Shown in pieces: positions 45,142 to 54,160 of a stretch of 64,000 bases of DNA. Every line of letters begins with the position of its first letter. Position 1 is the stretch's first letter. Source of the stretch: Vogesella margarita (GTDB taxonomy: Bacteria > Pseudomonadota > Gammaproteobacteria > Burkholderiales > Chromobacteriaceae); NCBI RefSeq assembly GCF_028548475.1, contig NZ_JAQQLE010000004.1, forward strand, positions 124,001 through 188,000, in the 5' to 3' direction. The translations under genes were made by a program, and so were the position numbers. The notes under the pieces were generated by a model. It worked only from the letters and a program-made list of their open reading frames with translations. It made no database searches and was not told where the DNA came from.

Positions 45142-45690
45142 TCAGCCCTCCCTCAGCAGCAGCACCAGGTGGATGGCGGCATCCAGCTGCGGCTGGCCGA
45201 TGCTGTCACGCTTGAAGCGCAGGTTGGCCAGCAACAGCGTCGGGTTCTCGGCCAGCAGCTGCGCGACAAAGGCACGCAGCTGCGGATAGCTGCCGCGCAC
45301 CGGCAGCTGCACCTCGTAGCGCAAGAGCTGCCCGCTACGATCCGGCAGCACCTTGTAGTCGCCGCGCGGCAGTTCCAGTTGCTGCGCCTCGGCGGCGGCG
45401 TAGATCTTCTCCAGCCACAGCGGCGCGGTCGACTGGTGCGGGAAGGCGCGGTAGAAGTGCTGCAGCCGCAGTTGCGGGCTGGGCAGCGGGTGGCTGCGCT
45501 GGTAGCGCAGGTGCACGATGTCGCGCTGCTGTTGCTGCGCCTGCTGTTGCAGCTGCGCCAGCTGGCCCTGCAGCGGCCGCGTCAGCATGGTGTGGAACAG
45601 CAGCATGCCGGTTGCCAGCAACGCCAGCAGCAGCAAGGGCCAGCCTGCCTGCTGGCGCAGGTAGCGCAACCGGGGCCATACGGTGTTCAT
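45142..45690 (-). CDS. PilO/GspM-like inner-membrane assembly protein
   Basis: 182 residues from the ATG at 45690, which overlaps the stop of the PilN-like gene. One membrane segment (about 17-36), a short coiled-coil rich in Gln (residues about 42-60) and a ferredoxin-like globular domain are visible. The order PilM-PilN-PilO-PilP-secretin is that of type IV pili. It would form the periplasmic bridge of the machine. Confidence 0.8.
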   Translation of the reverse strand: MNTVWPRLRYLRQQAGWPLLLLALLATGMLLFHTMLTRPLQGQLAQLQQQAQQQQRDIVHLRYQRSHPLPSPQLRLQHFYRAFPHQSTAPLWLEKIYAAAEAQQLELPRGDYKVLPDRSGQLLRYEVQLPVRGSYPQLRAFVAQLLAENPTLLLANLRFKRDSIGQPQLDAAIHLVLLLREG

Positions 45691-46211
45691 GATCCGGCCC
45701 TCCACTGTGCCGACAGCGAAAAGCGGATCGGCAGCTCCTTGTCCTGCTGGTTGACGTGGTGCTCCAGCAGGGTGATGTCGCCGAGCGCCGGCTGCTGGCC
45801 GAGGCGTTCGATATAGGCCAGCATCGCCGGGCGCCGTTTCACTTCCGCGGTGATGCGCACCGTCCGCCGCAGGCTGTCCGGTTCCACCTCCAGCAGGGCG
45901 ACGTCCTTGTTCCTGGCCGCCTCCAGCGCGTCGAACAGCTGCGGCCACGACTGGTTCAGCCGCGCCCACACCTCGTTGGCACGTGCGATCTCGCGCTGCA
46001 GCCCCGGCGCCTGTGCGGGGGTGGCGCGTGGTTGCAGCCGCTGCAGCGCCGTCTCGTTGCGCGCGACCATCTGCTGCTGGCCGGCGACCTCCTGCTGCAG
46101 GCTCGCGTAGTAGCCGCCCTGCAGCAGCAAGGCCGCCAGCGCGAGCAGCAACAGCAGGCCGCGACCGTAGTGGTGGCGGGTCTTGACGTAGTCCAGATCG
46201 ATCGCGCGCAT
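45687..46211 (-). CDS. PilN/GspL-like inner-membrane assembly protein
   Basis: 174 residues. A short cytoplasmic start, RAIDLDYVKTRHHY, contains a D-L-type motif used by PilN to bind PilM. A membrane segment (about 17-34) and a coiled-coil region (about 37-95) follow, and then an alpha/beta domain. Two bases separate it from the PilM-like gene. Confidence 0.8.
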   Translation of the reverse strand: MRAIDLDYVKTRHHYGRGLLLLLALAALLLQGGYYASLQQEVAGQQQMVARNETALQRLQPRATPAQAPGLQREIARANEVWARLNQSWPQLFDALEAARNKDVALLEVEPDSLRRTVRITAEVKRRPAMLAYIERLGQQPALGDITLLEHHVNQQDKELPIRFSLSAQWRAGS

Positions 46212-46213
46212 GG

Positions 46214-47047
46214 TCAGTCTCCCAGCAGCGCCATGCTGCAGGCGGCCCGGTCCGGCACGGACAGGGCCGCCAGTGCCGACGGCAGCGCCAGCGTGCGCAG
46301 GCGCAGCGTCTGCGGCTCGGGCCACGCCACCTCGCTGCCGTCGCCGGCAAAGGCGTACACGTCCAGCGGCAGCGGGCTGCGCTGCAGGCGCAACAGCATG
46401 CGCGGCAATACCGCCGGCAAGGCGCTGGCGATGTCGCCGTCCAGCGGCTCGAACACGAGGTCGCTCCAGCCCTGCTCGTCAAAGCAGGCCAGCCCCGCCC
46501 GGCCCGGCTCCGCCAGCAGGAAGGCCCCGCGGCCAACCTTGACCTGGTTGCGCCAGTGGTTGCAGGCCGCCATCAGATAGGGCTGTACCGAGGCGAGCCG
46601 CAGGCCGGCTTCCTGCGCCAGCGCGCCGGCATCCTGCAGCAGCTCGCTGTCGATGGCGCTGGCCAGCAGCGGCCCGCCGTAGCCGCTGCCGCTCCAGCGG
46701 TACAGCCACTGCGCGGCGGCATCGCCGTACACCTGCCGGAACGCGTGCAGCACCAGTGCCTGCCACTCTTCCGGCGTGTCCAGCCCGTCGCGCCACGGAA
46801 TCAGCTGGTAGCGCACAAAATGGTTGGACAGCACCAGCGTGGCCGCACGCGGCGGCAGCGGCTTGTCCTGCAGCAGGCCGCGCAGGGCGGCCAGCGCCGG
46901 GCGCCACGCCGGCCCCTGCTCCGCCGGCGGACAGGCGGCTACCGCGCGCTCGACCAGCCGTGGCCGCAGGCCGCGCGACAGCCGCAGGCAGACCGCGCGT
47001 TCCGGCGCCAGCGACAAACCGATACGCTCATGCAACGAAAGTGACAC
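46214..47047 (-). CDS. PilM-like cytoplasmic actin-fold protein
   Basis: 277 residues, shorter than PilM (about 350). The N-terminal IGLSLAPERAVCLRLSRGL and the internal LASVQPYLMAACNHW fit the ATPase-like PilM/GspL cytoplasmic fold; the glycine motifs for nucleotide binding are weak. It starts at a GTG (47047) with AGGA eight bases upstream, inside the end of the gspE gene. It links the ATPase with PilN in type IV pili. Confidence 0.75.
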   Translation of the reverse strand: MSLSLHERIGLSLAPERAVCLRLSRGLRPRLVERAVAACPPAEQGPAWRPALAALRGLLQDKPLPPRAATLVLSNHFVRYQLIPWRDGLDTPEEWQALVLHAFRQVYGDAAAQWLYRWSGSGYGGPLLASAIDSELLQDAGALAQEAGLRLASVQPYLMAACNHWRNQVKVGRGAFLLAEPGRAGLACFDEQGWSDLVFEPLDGDIASALPAVLPRMLLRLQRSPLPLDVYAFAGDGSEVAWPEPQTLRLRTLALPSALAALSVPDRAACSMALLGD

Positions 47048-48722
47048 GATTGATTTCCTGTAGTGTGGTTTCGCCGCGCTTGACCATGTCGACCGCGGCC
47101 TCGCGCAGAAAACGGGTGCCGTTGCGGCGCGCGGCTTCCTTGATGTGGCGGATCGGCTCGCGCGCCACGATCAGCTCGCGGATCTCGTCGGTCAGGCGCA
47201 GCATCTCGCCGATCGCCTTGCGTCCCTTGTAGCCGGTGCCGCGACAGTGGCCGCAGCCGCGCCCGCTGCGAAAACCGTCGTGCGCCGCCAGTTCGGCCGG
47301 CAGGCCGGCGGCCTGCAGTTGCGCCGCGCTCAGCCGCTCCGGCTGCGAGCAGAACGGGCAGTTCAGCCGCACCAGGCGCTGCGCGAAGATGCAGTTCAGC
47401 GCCGAGACGAAGCTGTACGGCTCGATGTCCATGTGAATGAAGCGGCCGATGACGTCGAACACGTTGTTGGCGTGCACGGTGGTGAATACCAGGTGCCCGG
47501 TCAGCGCCGCCTGCACCGCGATCTGCGCCGTCTCGGGGTCGCGGATTTCGCCGACCAGGATCTTGTCCGGGTCGTGGCGCAGGATGGAGCGCAGACCGCG
47601 CACGAAAGTCAGCCCTTTCTTCTCGTTGACCTGGATCTGCAGTACCCCCGGCAGCTGGTACTCGACCGGGTCCTCGATAGTGATGATCTTGTCGCTGCCG
47701 GAGTTGATCTCGGTCACCGCCGCATACAGGGTGGTGGTCTTGCCGCTGCCGGTAGGGCCGGTGACCAGCACCATGCCGTACGGCTCGCTGATGTAGCGGC
47801 GGATCTCGCCGATCAGCTGGTGGTCGAAGCCCAGGCTGTCCAGGCGCAGCTCCTGCTGGCTGTCGGTCAGCGTTCGCCGGTCGAGGATGCGCAGCACCGC
47901 GTCCTCGCCGAGGATGTTGGGCATGATGGAGACGCGGAAATCGACCTCGCGCCCCTGCATCGCGATCTTGAAGCGCCCGTCCTGCGGGATGCGCCGCTCG
48001 GCGATGTCCAGCTCCGACATCACCTTCACCCGCGACACCATCTGCTCGGCCAGGTCGGCGCCGTTGAGACTGCCCACGCTCAGCAGCACGCCGTCGATGC
48101 GGTACTTCATCGCCAGCCCGTTGCCCACCGATTCCAGGTGGATGTCGCTGGCGCCCATCTTCAGCGCGTCGTAGATCACCGAGTGCACCAGCTTCACCAC
48201 CTGGCTGGTGTCTTCGCTGATCGACTTGTAGGAAATGTCTTCCACCGCCTGCGCGGCCTCGGCAGGGTTGGCCGCAGAGCCCAGCAGCACGTCGATGGCG
48301 CGCCAGGATTCCTCATAGCGGGCGAGGAAGGCAGCCAGGTCGCCGCGGTGCACCAGATACCAGCTGGCCGCCGGCTGCACCGCGCAGTGCACCCACTCCT
48401 GCAACGCCGCATCGAACGGGTTGCTGAACAGGATGCGCAGCCCTCCGTCGGCGTCGCGGCAGGCCATGCACTCCTTGCGCACCGCGTCGGGATAGGCGAT
48501 CACGTCGAAGGCCGGCTGCAGCTGCTCGATGTCGGCCATCGTAAGCGACGGGTAGTGCGCAGTGGCGGCGAGGTGGCGCACGAAGGCGTCCGGCGCGAGG
48601 CCGCTGCCCTCTTCCAGCACCGCCAGCAGCGGCCGCTGGTAGCGCTGCGCGTCGTCGCGCGCCTGCTGCACTTGCCGGGCGCTGAACGCCTCCGGCTCGG
48701 GAAGGGAAAGATCGCGGCTCAT
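47028..48722 (-). CDS. gspE: Type II secretion/type IV pilus assembly ATPase (GspE/PilB type)
   Basis: 564 residues from the ATG at 48722, which overlaps the gspF stop. N-terminal MshEN-type region (about 1-130); the ATPase domain has Walker A MVLVTGPTGSGKTTTLYA (about 315-332), the Asp box TIEDPVEYQLPG, Walker B LRHDPDKILVGEIRDPETAQ and the His box TGHLVFTTVHANN. A tetracysteine zinc site (CPFC near 455 and CGHCRGTGY near 490) is intact. The enzyme is cytoplasmic and drives pseudopilus assembly. A TTGGCCGCA word lies at 48268-48276. Confidence 0.95.
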   Translation of the reverse strand: MSRDLSLPEPEAFSARQVQQARDDAQRYQRPLLAVLEEGSGLAPDAFVRHLAATAHYPSLTMADIEQLQPAFDVIAYPDAVRKECMACRDADGGLRILFSNPFDAALQEWVHCAVQPAASWYLVHRGDLAAFLARYEESWRAIDVLLGSAANPAEAAQAVEDISYKSISEDTSQVVKLVHSVIYDALKMGASDIHLESVGNGLAMKYRIDGVLLSVGSLNGADLAEQMVSRVKVMSELDIAERRIPQDGRFKIAMQGREVDFRVSIMPNILGEDAVLRILDRRTLTDSQQELRLDSLGFDHQLIGEIRRYISEPYGMVLVTGPTGSGKTTTLYAAVTEINSGSDKIITIEDPVEYQLPGVLQIQVNEKKGLTFVRGLRSILRHDPDKILVGEIRDPETAQIAVQAALTGHLVFTTVHANNVFDVIGRFIHMDIEPYSFVSALNCIFAQRLVRLNCPFCSQPERLSAAQLQAAGLPAELAAHDGFRSGRGCGHCRGTGYKGRKAIGEMLRLTDEIRELIVAREPIRHIKEAARRNGTRFLREAAVDMVKRGETTLQEINRVTFVA

Positions 48723-49900
48723 TGGATGCTCCCGGCCAGCTCGAAGATGGGGAGGTACATCAGCACCACCACGATGCCGATGACCAGCCCGATAAACACC
48801 ATCAGCACCGGCTCGAACATGCGCATGAAACGCTCCACCGCCAGGGCCATTTCTTCCTCGTAAAAGCCGGCGATGCGGCCCATCATGCTGCCCATCTGCC
48901 CGCTGCGTTCGCCGACGCGCAGCATGCGCAGCGCCACCGGCGTGGTCAGTCCGTGGCTGTGCAGCGCACCGGAAATCGGCTTGCCGTCGCTGATGTCGCG
49001 CGCCGCCTGCTGCAGCCGCTGTCGCAGCGAGGCCTGCAGCACGCCGGATACCATCGCCAGCGCCGGCACCACCGGCGTGCCGCCGACCAGCAGCATGCCC
49101 AGCATCCGGTACAGGCGCGCCAGCTGGTACAGCCGCATGCGCTCGCCCAGTGCCGGGATCTTCCACAGCCATTCGCCCAGCCGGCGGATGACCTCGGGGC
49201 GGGTCAGCAGGTAGCCGGCCGCGATCAGCAGTAGCAACAGCGCCGGCAGCAGGAACACGGCATAGGCCTGGAACAGCCGGCCCCAGGCCAGCAGCAGCCG
49301 CGAGAACAGCGGCAGGTCGCTTCCCATCGTTTCGTAGACCTGCGCGAAGCGCGGCACCACGTAGCCGATCAGGAACAAGAGCACCGCGCCGCCGGCCAGG
49401 ATCAGCAGCGCCGGGTAGATGGAGGCGCTGATCACCTTCTTGCGCACCGCGTCGACCTGGGTCTGGTAGGCGAGGTAGCGGCCAAGCGCATTCTGCAGGT
49501 CGCCGGTTTTTTCGCTGGCGCGCACGGTGGCGACATACAGCGAGGGAAAGGTCTGCGGGAACTGCTGCAGCGCCGCCGACAGCGACAGGCCCTCCTGCAG
49601 GCGCAGGATGATCTGGCCCAGGATGCGGCGCGACTCCGGGCGCGTTTCCTTCTCGTTCAGCGCCTCGATGGCCTCCACCAGCGCAAGCCCCGCTTCCAGC
49701 AATGCGAGCAGCTCCTGGGTGAACAACGCCAGCTGGAAGCCGGAACGCGACCATGTCCACGAGAGGCTGCGCGGCTTGACCGCCAGCACGGCATAGCCCT
49801 GGTCCTGCGCCTGGCTGACGGCGTCGCCATCGCTGAGGGCTTCCAGCACCAGTTGCGCTACCTCGCCATCGGGATTGATGGTCTTGACCTCGAAATACAT
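48719..49900 (-). CDS. gspF: Type II secretion inner-membrane platform protein GspF
   Basis: 393 residues. Two T2SSF domains (about 60-180 and 260-385) each have the helical bundle followed by membrane segments: FTQELLALLEAGLALVEAIEALNE in the first and YRMLGMLLVGGTPVVPALAMVSGVL in the second. Three membrane segments (about 163-185, 215-235 and 365-388) match GspF/PilC. It starts 12 bp after gspG. Confidence 0.94.
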   Translation of the reverse strand: MYFEVKTINPDGEVAQLVLEALSDGDAVSQAQDQGYAVLAVKPRSLSWTWSRSGFQLALFTQELLALLEAGLALVEAIEALNEKETRPESRRILGQIILRLQEGLSLSAALQQFPQTFPSLYVATVRASEKTGDLQNALGRYLAYQTQVDAVRKKVISASIYPALLILAGGAVLLFLIGYVVPRFAQVYETMGSDLPLFSRLLLAWGRLFQAYAVFLLPALLLLLIAAGYLLTRPEVIRRLGEWLWKIPALGERMRLYQLARLYRMLGMLLVGGTPVVPALAMVSGVLQASLRQRLQQAARDISDGKPISGALHSHGLTTPVALRMLRVGERSGQMGSMMGRIAGFYEEEMALAVERFMRMFEPVLMVFIGLVIGIVVVLMYLPIFELAGSIQ

Positions 49901-49912
49901 GATCTGCCTGAC

Positions 49913-50338
49913 CTAGCTGCCGATATCGGCATCCTCACCCGAGCCACCGGCCTGACCGTCCTTGCCGTAGCTGTACAAGTCATACTCGCCGCGCTCTCCC
50001 GGCTGGCGATACTGGTAAGGCCGTCCCCACGGATCCGGCGGCGGCGCCTTTTTCAGGTACGGCCCCTGCCACTTCGGCTCGTCGGCCGGGCGTGTGTACA
50101 GTGCGGCCAACCCTTGTTCGGTGGTGGGATAGCGGCCGGTATCCAGCCGGTACTGGTCGAGCGATTTCTCCAGCGCGTCCACCTGCGCCTGTGCCGTCTT
50201 CACCTCGGCCTTGCCGACCTGCGCGAAGTAGCGCGGCGCCACGTAGCCGGCCAGCAGGCCGATGATCACCAGCACCACCAGCAATTCCAGCAGGGTGAAC
50301 CCCGCCGCGCCGCATCGCTTCCGAGAAAGGCTATACAT
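49913..50338 (-). CDS. gspG: Major pseudopilin GspG
   Basis: 141 residues. Cleavage would be at AAG/FTLLELLVVLVIIGLLAGYVAPRYF with Glu5. The GspG signature VDALEKSLDQYRLDTGRYPTTEQGLAALYTRP and DPWGRPYQYRQPGERGEYDLYSYGKDGQ (Ca-binding loop region) is complete. The leader is short (13 residues). It is the first gene of the minus-strand secretion operon. A TTGGCCGCA word lies at 50102-50110. Confidence 0.95.
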   Translation of the reverse strand: MYSLSRKRCGAAGFTLLELLVVLVIIGLLAGYVAPRYFAQVGKAEVKTAQAQVDALEKSLDQYRLDTGRYPTTEQGLAALYTRPADEPKWQGPYLKKAPPPDPWGRPYQYRQPGERGEYDLYSYGKDGQAGGSGEDADIGS

Positions 50339-50745
50339 AGATTCACGCCTCGATCCGCCTGCCAGCCCCGCCCCGGCCTGCCAAACAGTAAGCTACTTGA
50401 CCCAGTTGTTAATTGTGCTTACAACAGAATTCAGACAAATACTTTTATAGAAGGCCAAGCCGGCTTTCGCCATCCATTCTTAGGTGCTAGACGCAATGCA
50501 AAGACAACGCATATGGCTTTCGCTAGCAAAAACGGATGGGATGCCGGCAGCGGCAGGCAGAGCGCAGCAGGGAACCGCCTGAAAGACAGGGGACGAACGA
50601 CAGCCGCGCCACCGGCAGCTGTAACCGGAAACACCGCGGCGACAGCGGTGTCGTTTAAGAAAGGGGCGCCGGCAAATGCCGGGCGGCAAACTATACTTTT
50701 TTTCAACCGCACTTGATTGGGTAGCCCATCACAGCAGGTCGTGCC
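50339..50745. other. Divergent control region between gspG and gspA
   Basis: A 407-bp gap with no credible gene. A TATACT box (50692-50697) could be the -10 of the gspA transcript, and ACACCGC/GCGGTGT (50631-50651) forms a 7-bp stem. Promoters for the minus operon are expected in the AT-rich part (50395-50450), but I cannot fix one. Confidence 0.6.
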
Positions 50746-52389
50746 ATGTACACCAGCCACTATGGCCTTGCCGACTCTCCGTTCTCGATCGCGCCCGATC
50801 CGCGCTATCTGTTCATGAGCCAGCAGCACCGCGAAGCGCTTGCCCACCTGATGTACAGCATCAGGGGCGAAGGCGGCTTCGTGCTGCTGACAGGCGAGGT
50901 CGGCGCCGGCAAGACCACGCTGTGCCGCTGCTTTCTGGAGCAGCTGCCCCCACACTGCGACGTCGCCTTCGTCATCAATCCCAAGCTCACGGTGCCGGAG
51001 CTGCTGGCCACCCTCTGCGAAGAGCTGCAGATCGCGCTGCCCGCCGAGCACGGCAACAAGGCCTGCATCGACCTCATCAACAAGCACCTGCTGGCCGCCC
51101 ACGCGCAGGGACGCACCACGCTGCTGATCATCGACGAAGCGCAGAACCTGAGCGACGAGGTGCTGGAGCAGGTGCGGCTGCTGACGAATCTGGAAACGCA
51201 CGAGTGCAAGCTGCTGCACATCATCCTCTTGGGGCAGCCGGAACTGCGCGACAAGCTGACACGGCCGGAATTGCGGCAACTGTCGCAACGCATCGTCGCC
51301 CGCTACCACCTCGGCCCCTTGCAACGCGACGAGATCGCCCCCTACATCCAGCACCGGCTGAGCGTAGCCGGCAGCCATCTCGACCTGTTCCCGCCGGCGG
51401 TGATGCGGCAGCTGTTTGCCTGTACCGGCGGTGTGCCGCGCAAGCTGAACGTGCTGTGCGACCGCGCCCTGCTCGGCAGCTATGCCCAGGGCAAACCCCG
51501 CGTCGACCGCGCCACGGTGCGGCAGGCGGCGCGGGAGGTGTTCAACAGCAGCCCGATCCGCCCGTGGCACAAGCTGGCCCTCGCCAGCGGCGCCCTGCTC
51601 AGCACCGTCGCGGTCGCCGCCGTACTGTTCTATGGCGCGCAACCGGCCGGCCAGCGCTCGCCCCCGCCGGCCGCCGCCGGCCGCACCACGGCACCCCTTA
51701 CCCCAGCACCGGCACAGCCCGCCACAACCGCCACCGCGCCCCGCCCCGCCGCCGTACTGACGCGCCTGCCGGCGCCGTTGCCGGCCGCCGACCTCGCGCA
51801 GGCAGCGGCGTACCGCACGCTGCTGGGGCAATGGCGGATTCCGGCACCGGTCAGCGACGAGGCCGGCGCCTGCCAGCAGGCCGAACTGTTCGGCGCCCGC
51901 TGCCTGAACGGCAGCGGCGACCTCGACACCCTGCGCCGCCTCAACCTGCCGTCGGTACTGCAACTGCAGCAGCCCGATGGCCAGCCGCAATACCTGGCCC
52001 TGCTGGCGTGGGAAGGCGAGCACGCGCGGGTGCTCATCGGCGAGCAACCGCACCTGCTGACGCGACAGGCGCTGGCTCAGGCCTGGAACGGACGCTACAC
52101 CGCGCTGTGGCAGCCGCCGCCGCACTACCAGCAGCCGCTGGCGCCAGGCAGCCGCAGCCTGGCGGTCGCCTGGCTGCGGCAACAGCTCGGCCAGCTGCCG
52201 GAGGCCGGCGGCAAAACGTTGGCCGCAAGCTACGATGTGGGGCTTTCGACACTGGTACGCCAATTCCAGCTGCAGCATGAGCTGCCCGGCGACGGCATCG
52301 CCGGACCGCTGACCCTGATCCGGCTGGCGCAGGCCGGCAATTCCGACTCGCCGCGCCTGAGCGCCACCACGCCCATCCGTAAGGAGTGA
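50746..52389 (+). CDS. gspA: GspA/ExeA/MshM-like AAA ATPase with peptidoglycan-binding domain
   Basis: 547 residues. The start YGLADSPFSIAPDPRYLFMSQQHREALAHLMYSI is the ExeA signature. Walker A is LLTGEVGAGKTTLC (about 47-60) and Walker B LLIIDEAQNLS. One membrane segment (about 278-298) is followed by a Pro/Ala-rich linker and a C-terminal peptidoglycan-binding domain (about 465-535, with LVRQFQLQHELPGDGIAGPLTL). In Aeromonas, ExeA-ExeB open the cell wall for secretin assembly; the same role is inferred. A TTGGCCGCA word lies at 52219-52227. Confidence 0.92.
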   Translation: MYTSHYGLADSPFSIAPDPRYLFMSQQHREALAHLMYSIRGEGGFVLLTGEVGAGKTTLCRCFLEQLPPHCDVAFVINPKLTVPELLATLCEELQIALPAEHGNKACIDLINKHLLAAHAQGRTTLLIIDEAQNLSDEVLEQVRLLTNLETHECKLLHIILLGQPELRDKLTRPELRQLSQRIVARYHLGPLQRDEIAPYIQHRLSVAGSHLDLFPPAVMRQLFACTGGVPRKLNVLCDRALLGSYAQGKPRVDRATVRQAAREVFNSSPIRPWHKLALASGALLSTVAVAAVLFYGAQPAGQRSPPPAAAGRTTAPLTPAPAQPATTATAPRPAAVLTRLPAPLPAADLAQAAAYRTLLGQWRIPAPVSDEAGACQQAELFGARCLNGSGDLDTLRRLNLPSVLQLQQPDGQPQYLALLAWEGEHARVLIGEQPHLLTRQALAQAWNGRYTALWQPPPHYQQPLAPGSRSLAVAWLRQQLGQLPEAGGKTLAASYDVGLSTLVRQFQLQHELPGDGIAGPLTLIRLAQAGNSDSPRLSATTPIRKE

Positions 52390-52391
52390 CC

Positions 52392-53117
52392 ATGTCCTAC
52401 ATACTCGATGCCTTGCTCAAGGCCGATCAGGAACGGCAACGCCACAGCACGCCGACCGTGCACTCCATCCACGCTGCGCAGAGCCCCCAGCCGTTGCCGG
52501 GTAAACCGCGCTGGCGCTACCTGCTGCTGACCCTGCTGCTGGGCAGCGGCATCGCCGCGGCCGGCATGCTGTTCGGCTGGCAGGCACTGGCCTCGATCCA
52601 GCCGGCCACGCCCCATGCGGCCGACAGCCATCCCCACGCCCTGCGCGGCGATACCGCGCCGCCGGCCGAGACGAAGGCGGTGTCGCTACCCCCCGTGGAA
52701 AGAGCGCCGCTTGCCATACCAGGTCCTGCCGAAGCCGTGGCAATGCGGCCAACGTTGCCCGATCCGACGGCATCCGCGCACAAGGAACACCGAGTCGCGG
52801 CGGCAAGCAAGCCGACCGCAAAAACGGTCGCGCCCCCGGCAGCGGCAAGCGACGCCACCCCTGCCGTCAGCCGCATCGACAACAAGGTGTTCAACCTGCA
52901 CGAGCTGCCGGCGGCCCTGCAAAAAGAGATTGGTGACACGGTCGTGATTTCCGGGTTTTCCTCGTCTGGGGAAGGTACGGAGCGACTGGTAATCATCAAC
53001 GACCGGGTACGCCGCGCCGGTGACGACGTGGTGGCCGGCATGAAACTGGAGACCATCCAGGCCGATGGCGTGATCCTGAACTACAAGGGCTACCGCTTCC
53101 GTACCGGAAGCTACTGA
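52392..53117 (+). CDS. gspB: GspB-like secretin-assembly protein
   Basis: 241 residues. The start MSYILDALLKADQERQR is the GspB/ExeB signature. A membrane anchor (about 38-60), a long Ala/Pro-rich linker and a C-terminal T2SSB domain (about 160-241, NKVFNLHELPAALQKEIGDTVVISGF) follow. AAGGAG at the gspA end sits five bases before the ATG at 52392, so a GTG two codons earlier is rejected. A TTGGCCGCA word lies at 52744-52752. Confidence 0.9.
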   Translation: MSYILDALLKADQERQRHSTPTVHSIHAAQSPQPLPGKPRWRYLLLTLLLGSGIAAAGMLFGWQALASIQPATPHAADSHPHALRGDTAPPAETKAVSLPPVERAPLAIPGPAEAVAMRPTLPDPTASAHKEHRVAAASKPTAKTVAPPAAASDATPAVSRIDNKVFNLHELPAALQKEIGDTVVISGFSSSGEGTERLVIINDRVRRAGDDVVAGMKLETIQADGVILNYKGYRFRTGSY

Positions 53118-53143
53118 CCGACCACCTCGCCGAGGAAACCATC

Positions 53144-53815
53144 ATGGCAACCCTTGCTTGTCTGCCCCGGGACGGACCGGCTTGCTGCCGGCACGGACCG
53201 GTGCTACTGACCGTCTTGCTGCTGGCTCTGCCAGCCGTGACCGATGCCAACATCTACACCTTTACCGATGCCGACGGCACCACCCACTTCAGCAACGTGC
53301 CGCAGGACAAGCGTTACCGGCTGGCGCTGACCACGCCGCGCGACAGCGGCGAAGTCACGACCGGCAAGCGCGTGGACGGCGCACAGTACCGCGCCAGCCA
53401 GCGCGCCCGCTGGAGCCGGCTGATCGACAGCACCGCGCAGAACCTGAACATGGATGCAGCCCTGCTGCACGCGGTCATCGCCACCGAATCCGGTTACAAC
53501 TGGCGCGCGGTGTCGCCCAAGGGCGCGATTGGCCTCATGCAGTTGATGCCGGCCACCGCCGGACGTTACGGCGTGACCGACCCGTACGACCCGGGGCAGA
53601 ACGTCCGCGCCGGCGCACAATACCTGCGCGAGCTGATGGGCCGCTTCGGCAACGACCTCAGGCTGGTACTGGCGGCCTACAATGCCGGCGAACAGGCGGT
53701 GGCGCGTTACGGCAACCGCGTCCCCCCCTACCAGGAGACCATGCAGTATGTACCGCGCGTGCTGGGTCACTACGCACGCAATCAACAACAATCCCGAGCC
53801 GTTCCCGAGTACTGA
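53144..53815 (+). CDS. Periplasmic lytic transglycosylase (DUF4124 + SLT)
   Basis: 223 residues. A signal peptide (about 18-35) is followed by a short DUF4124-like region (NIYTFTDADGTTHFSNVP) and an SLT domain (about 95-215) with the catalytic Glu in LLHAVIATESGYNWRAVSPKGAIGLMQLMPATA and the later AYNAGEQAV. It would cut peptidoglycan strands, most likely to make room for the secretion machine encoded around it. It is 26 bp after gspB and probably the last gene of that operon. Confidence 0.92.
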   Translation: MATLACLPRDGPACCRHGPVLLTVLLLALPAVTDANIYTFTDADGTTHFSNVPQDKRYRLALTTPRDSGEVTTGKRVDGAQYRASQRARWSRLIDSTAQNLNMDAALLHAVIATESGYNWRAVSPKGAIGLMQLMPATAGRYGVTDPYDPGQNVRAGAQYLRELMGRFGNDLRLVLAAYNAGEQAVARYGNRVPPYQETMQYVPRVLGHYARNQQQSRAVPEY

Positions 53816-53887
53816 TAACTTCCCGGAAATGCAGATGGCGGCAGGAATTTCTTGCCATTTTGCTGTCGCCATATTTTTAATATTTCG

Positions 53888-53916
53888 TTGAATCTATTAT
53901 CACAATATTCTACGAT
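53888..53916 (+). promoter_or_regulatory. Promoter of the large exported-protein gene
   Basis: TTGAAT (53888-53893), a 17-bp AT-rich spacer and TACGAT (53911-53916). Confidence 0.6.
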
Positions 53917-54146
53917 ACAGCGTACCAATCCCGCCGTAAAAGAAAGGAGGCAAACACGTTTGGCGTGTTCTGTAATCGCATCGGCCACTCGCGGCAGGCA
54001 TTGCCGGAGGGGGCCGCGTCTGGCTTGCAGGCTGGAGCCACCGCTACCGAACAAAAGCGGCAGAACAGTACTGGCGGTATTTTCGATTTGAATGCAGGAG
54101 GGGATCTCGCGCGATTCCTAGGCAAGGAACCGCCTTTGATAGCTTC

Positions 54147-54156
54147 AAAGGAGGTG
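54147..54156 (+). promoter_or_regulatory. Very strong ribosome binding site
   Basis: AAAGGAGGTG is complementary to the 16S rRNA tail over at least eight bases, with four bases to the ATG. It is the strongest site noticed in the window and suggests high expression of the exported protein. Confidence 0.8.
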
Positions 54157-54160
54157 TAAC

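Larger units (their letters stand above)
53816..54160. other. Long leader region of the 1010-residue exported protein
   Basis: A 345-bp gap with the promoter at its left end and about 240 bases of leader. It contains a hairpin AACACG/CGTGTT (53953-53969) and an unattached AAAGGAGG (53943-53950) that could serve a TTG-started 43-codon frame (53960-54091); I do not consider that frame proven. Confidence 0.55.

Noticed and set aside
50431-52278. Open frame of about 615 codons on the minus strand
   Set aside because: Antisense to gspA, with low-complexity composition.
53941-54160. Possible cyclic di-GMP riboswitch in the leader of the large exported protein
   Set aside because: A GGCAAAC stretch drew attention, but the remaining conserved parts of the GEMM motif are missing.
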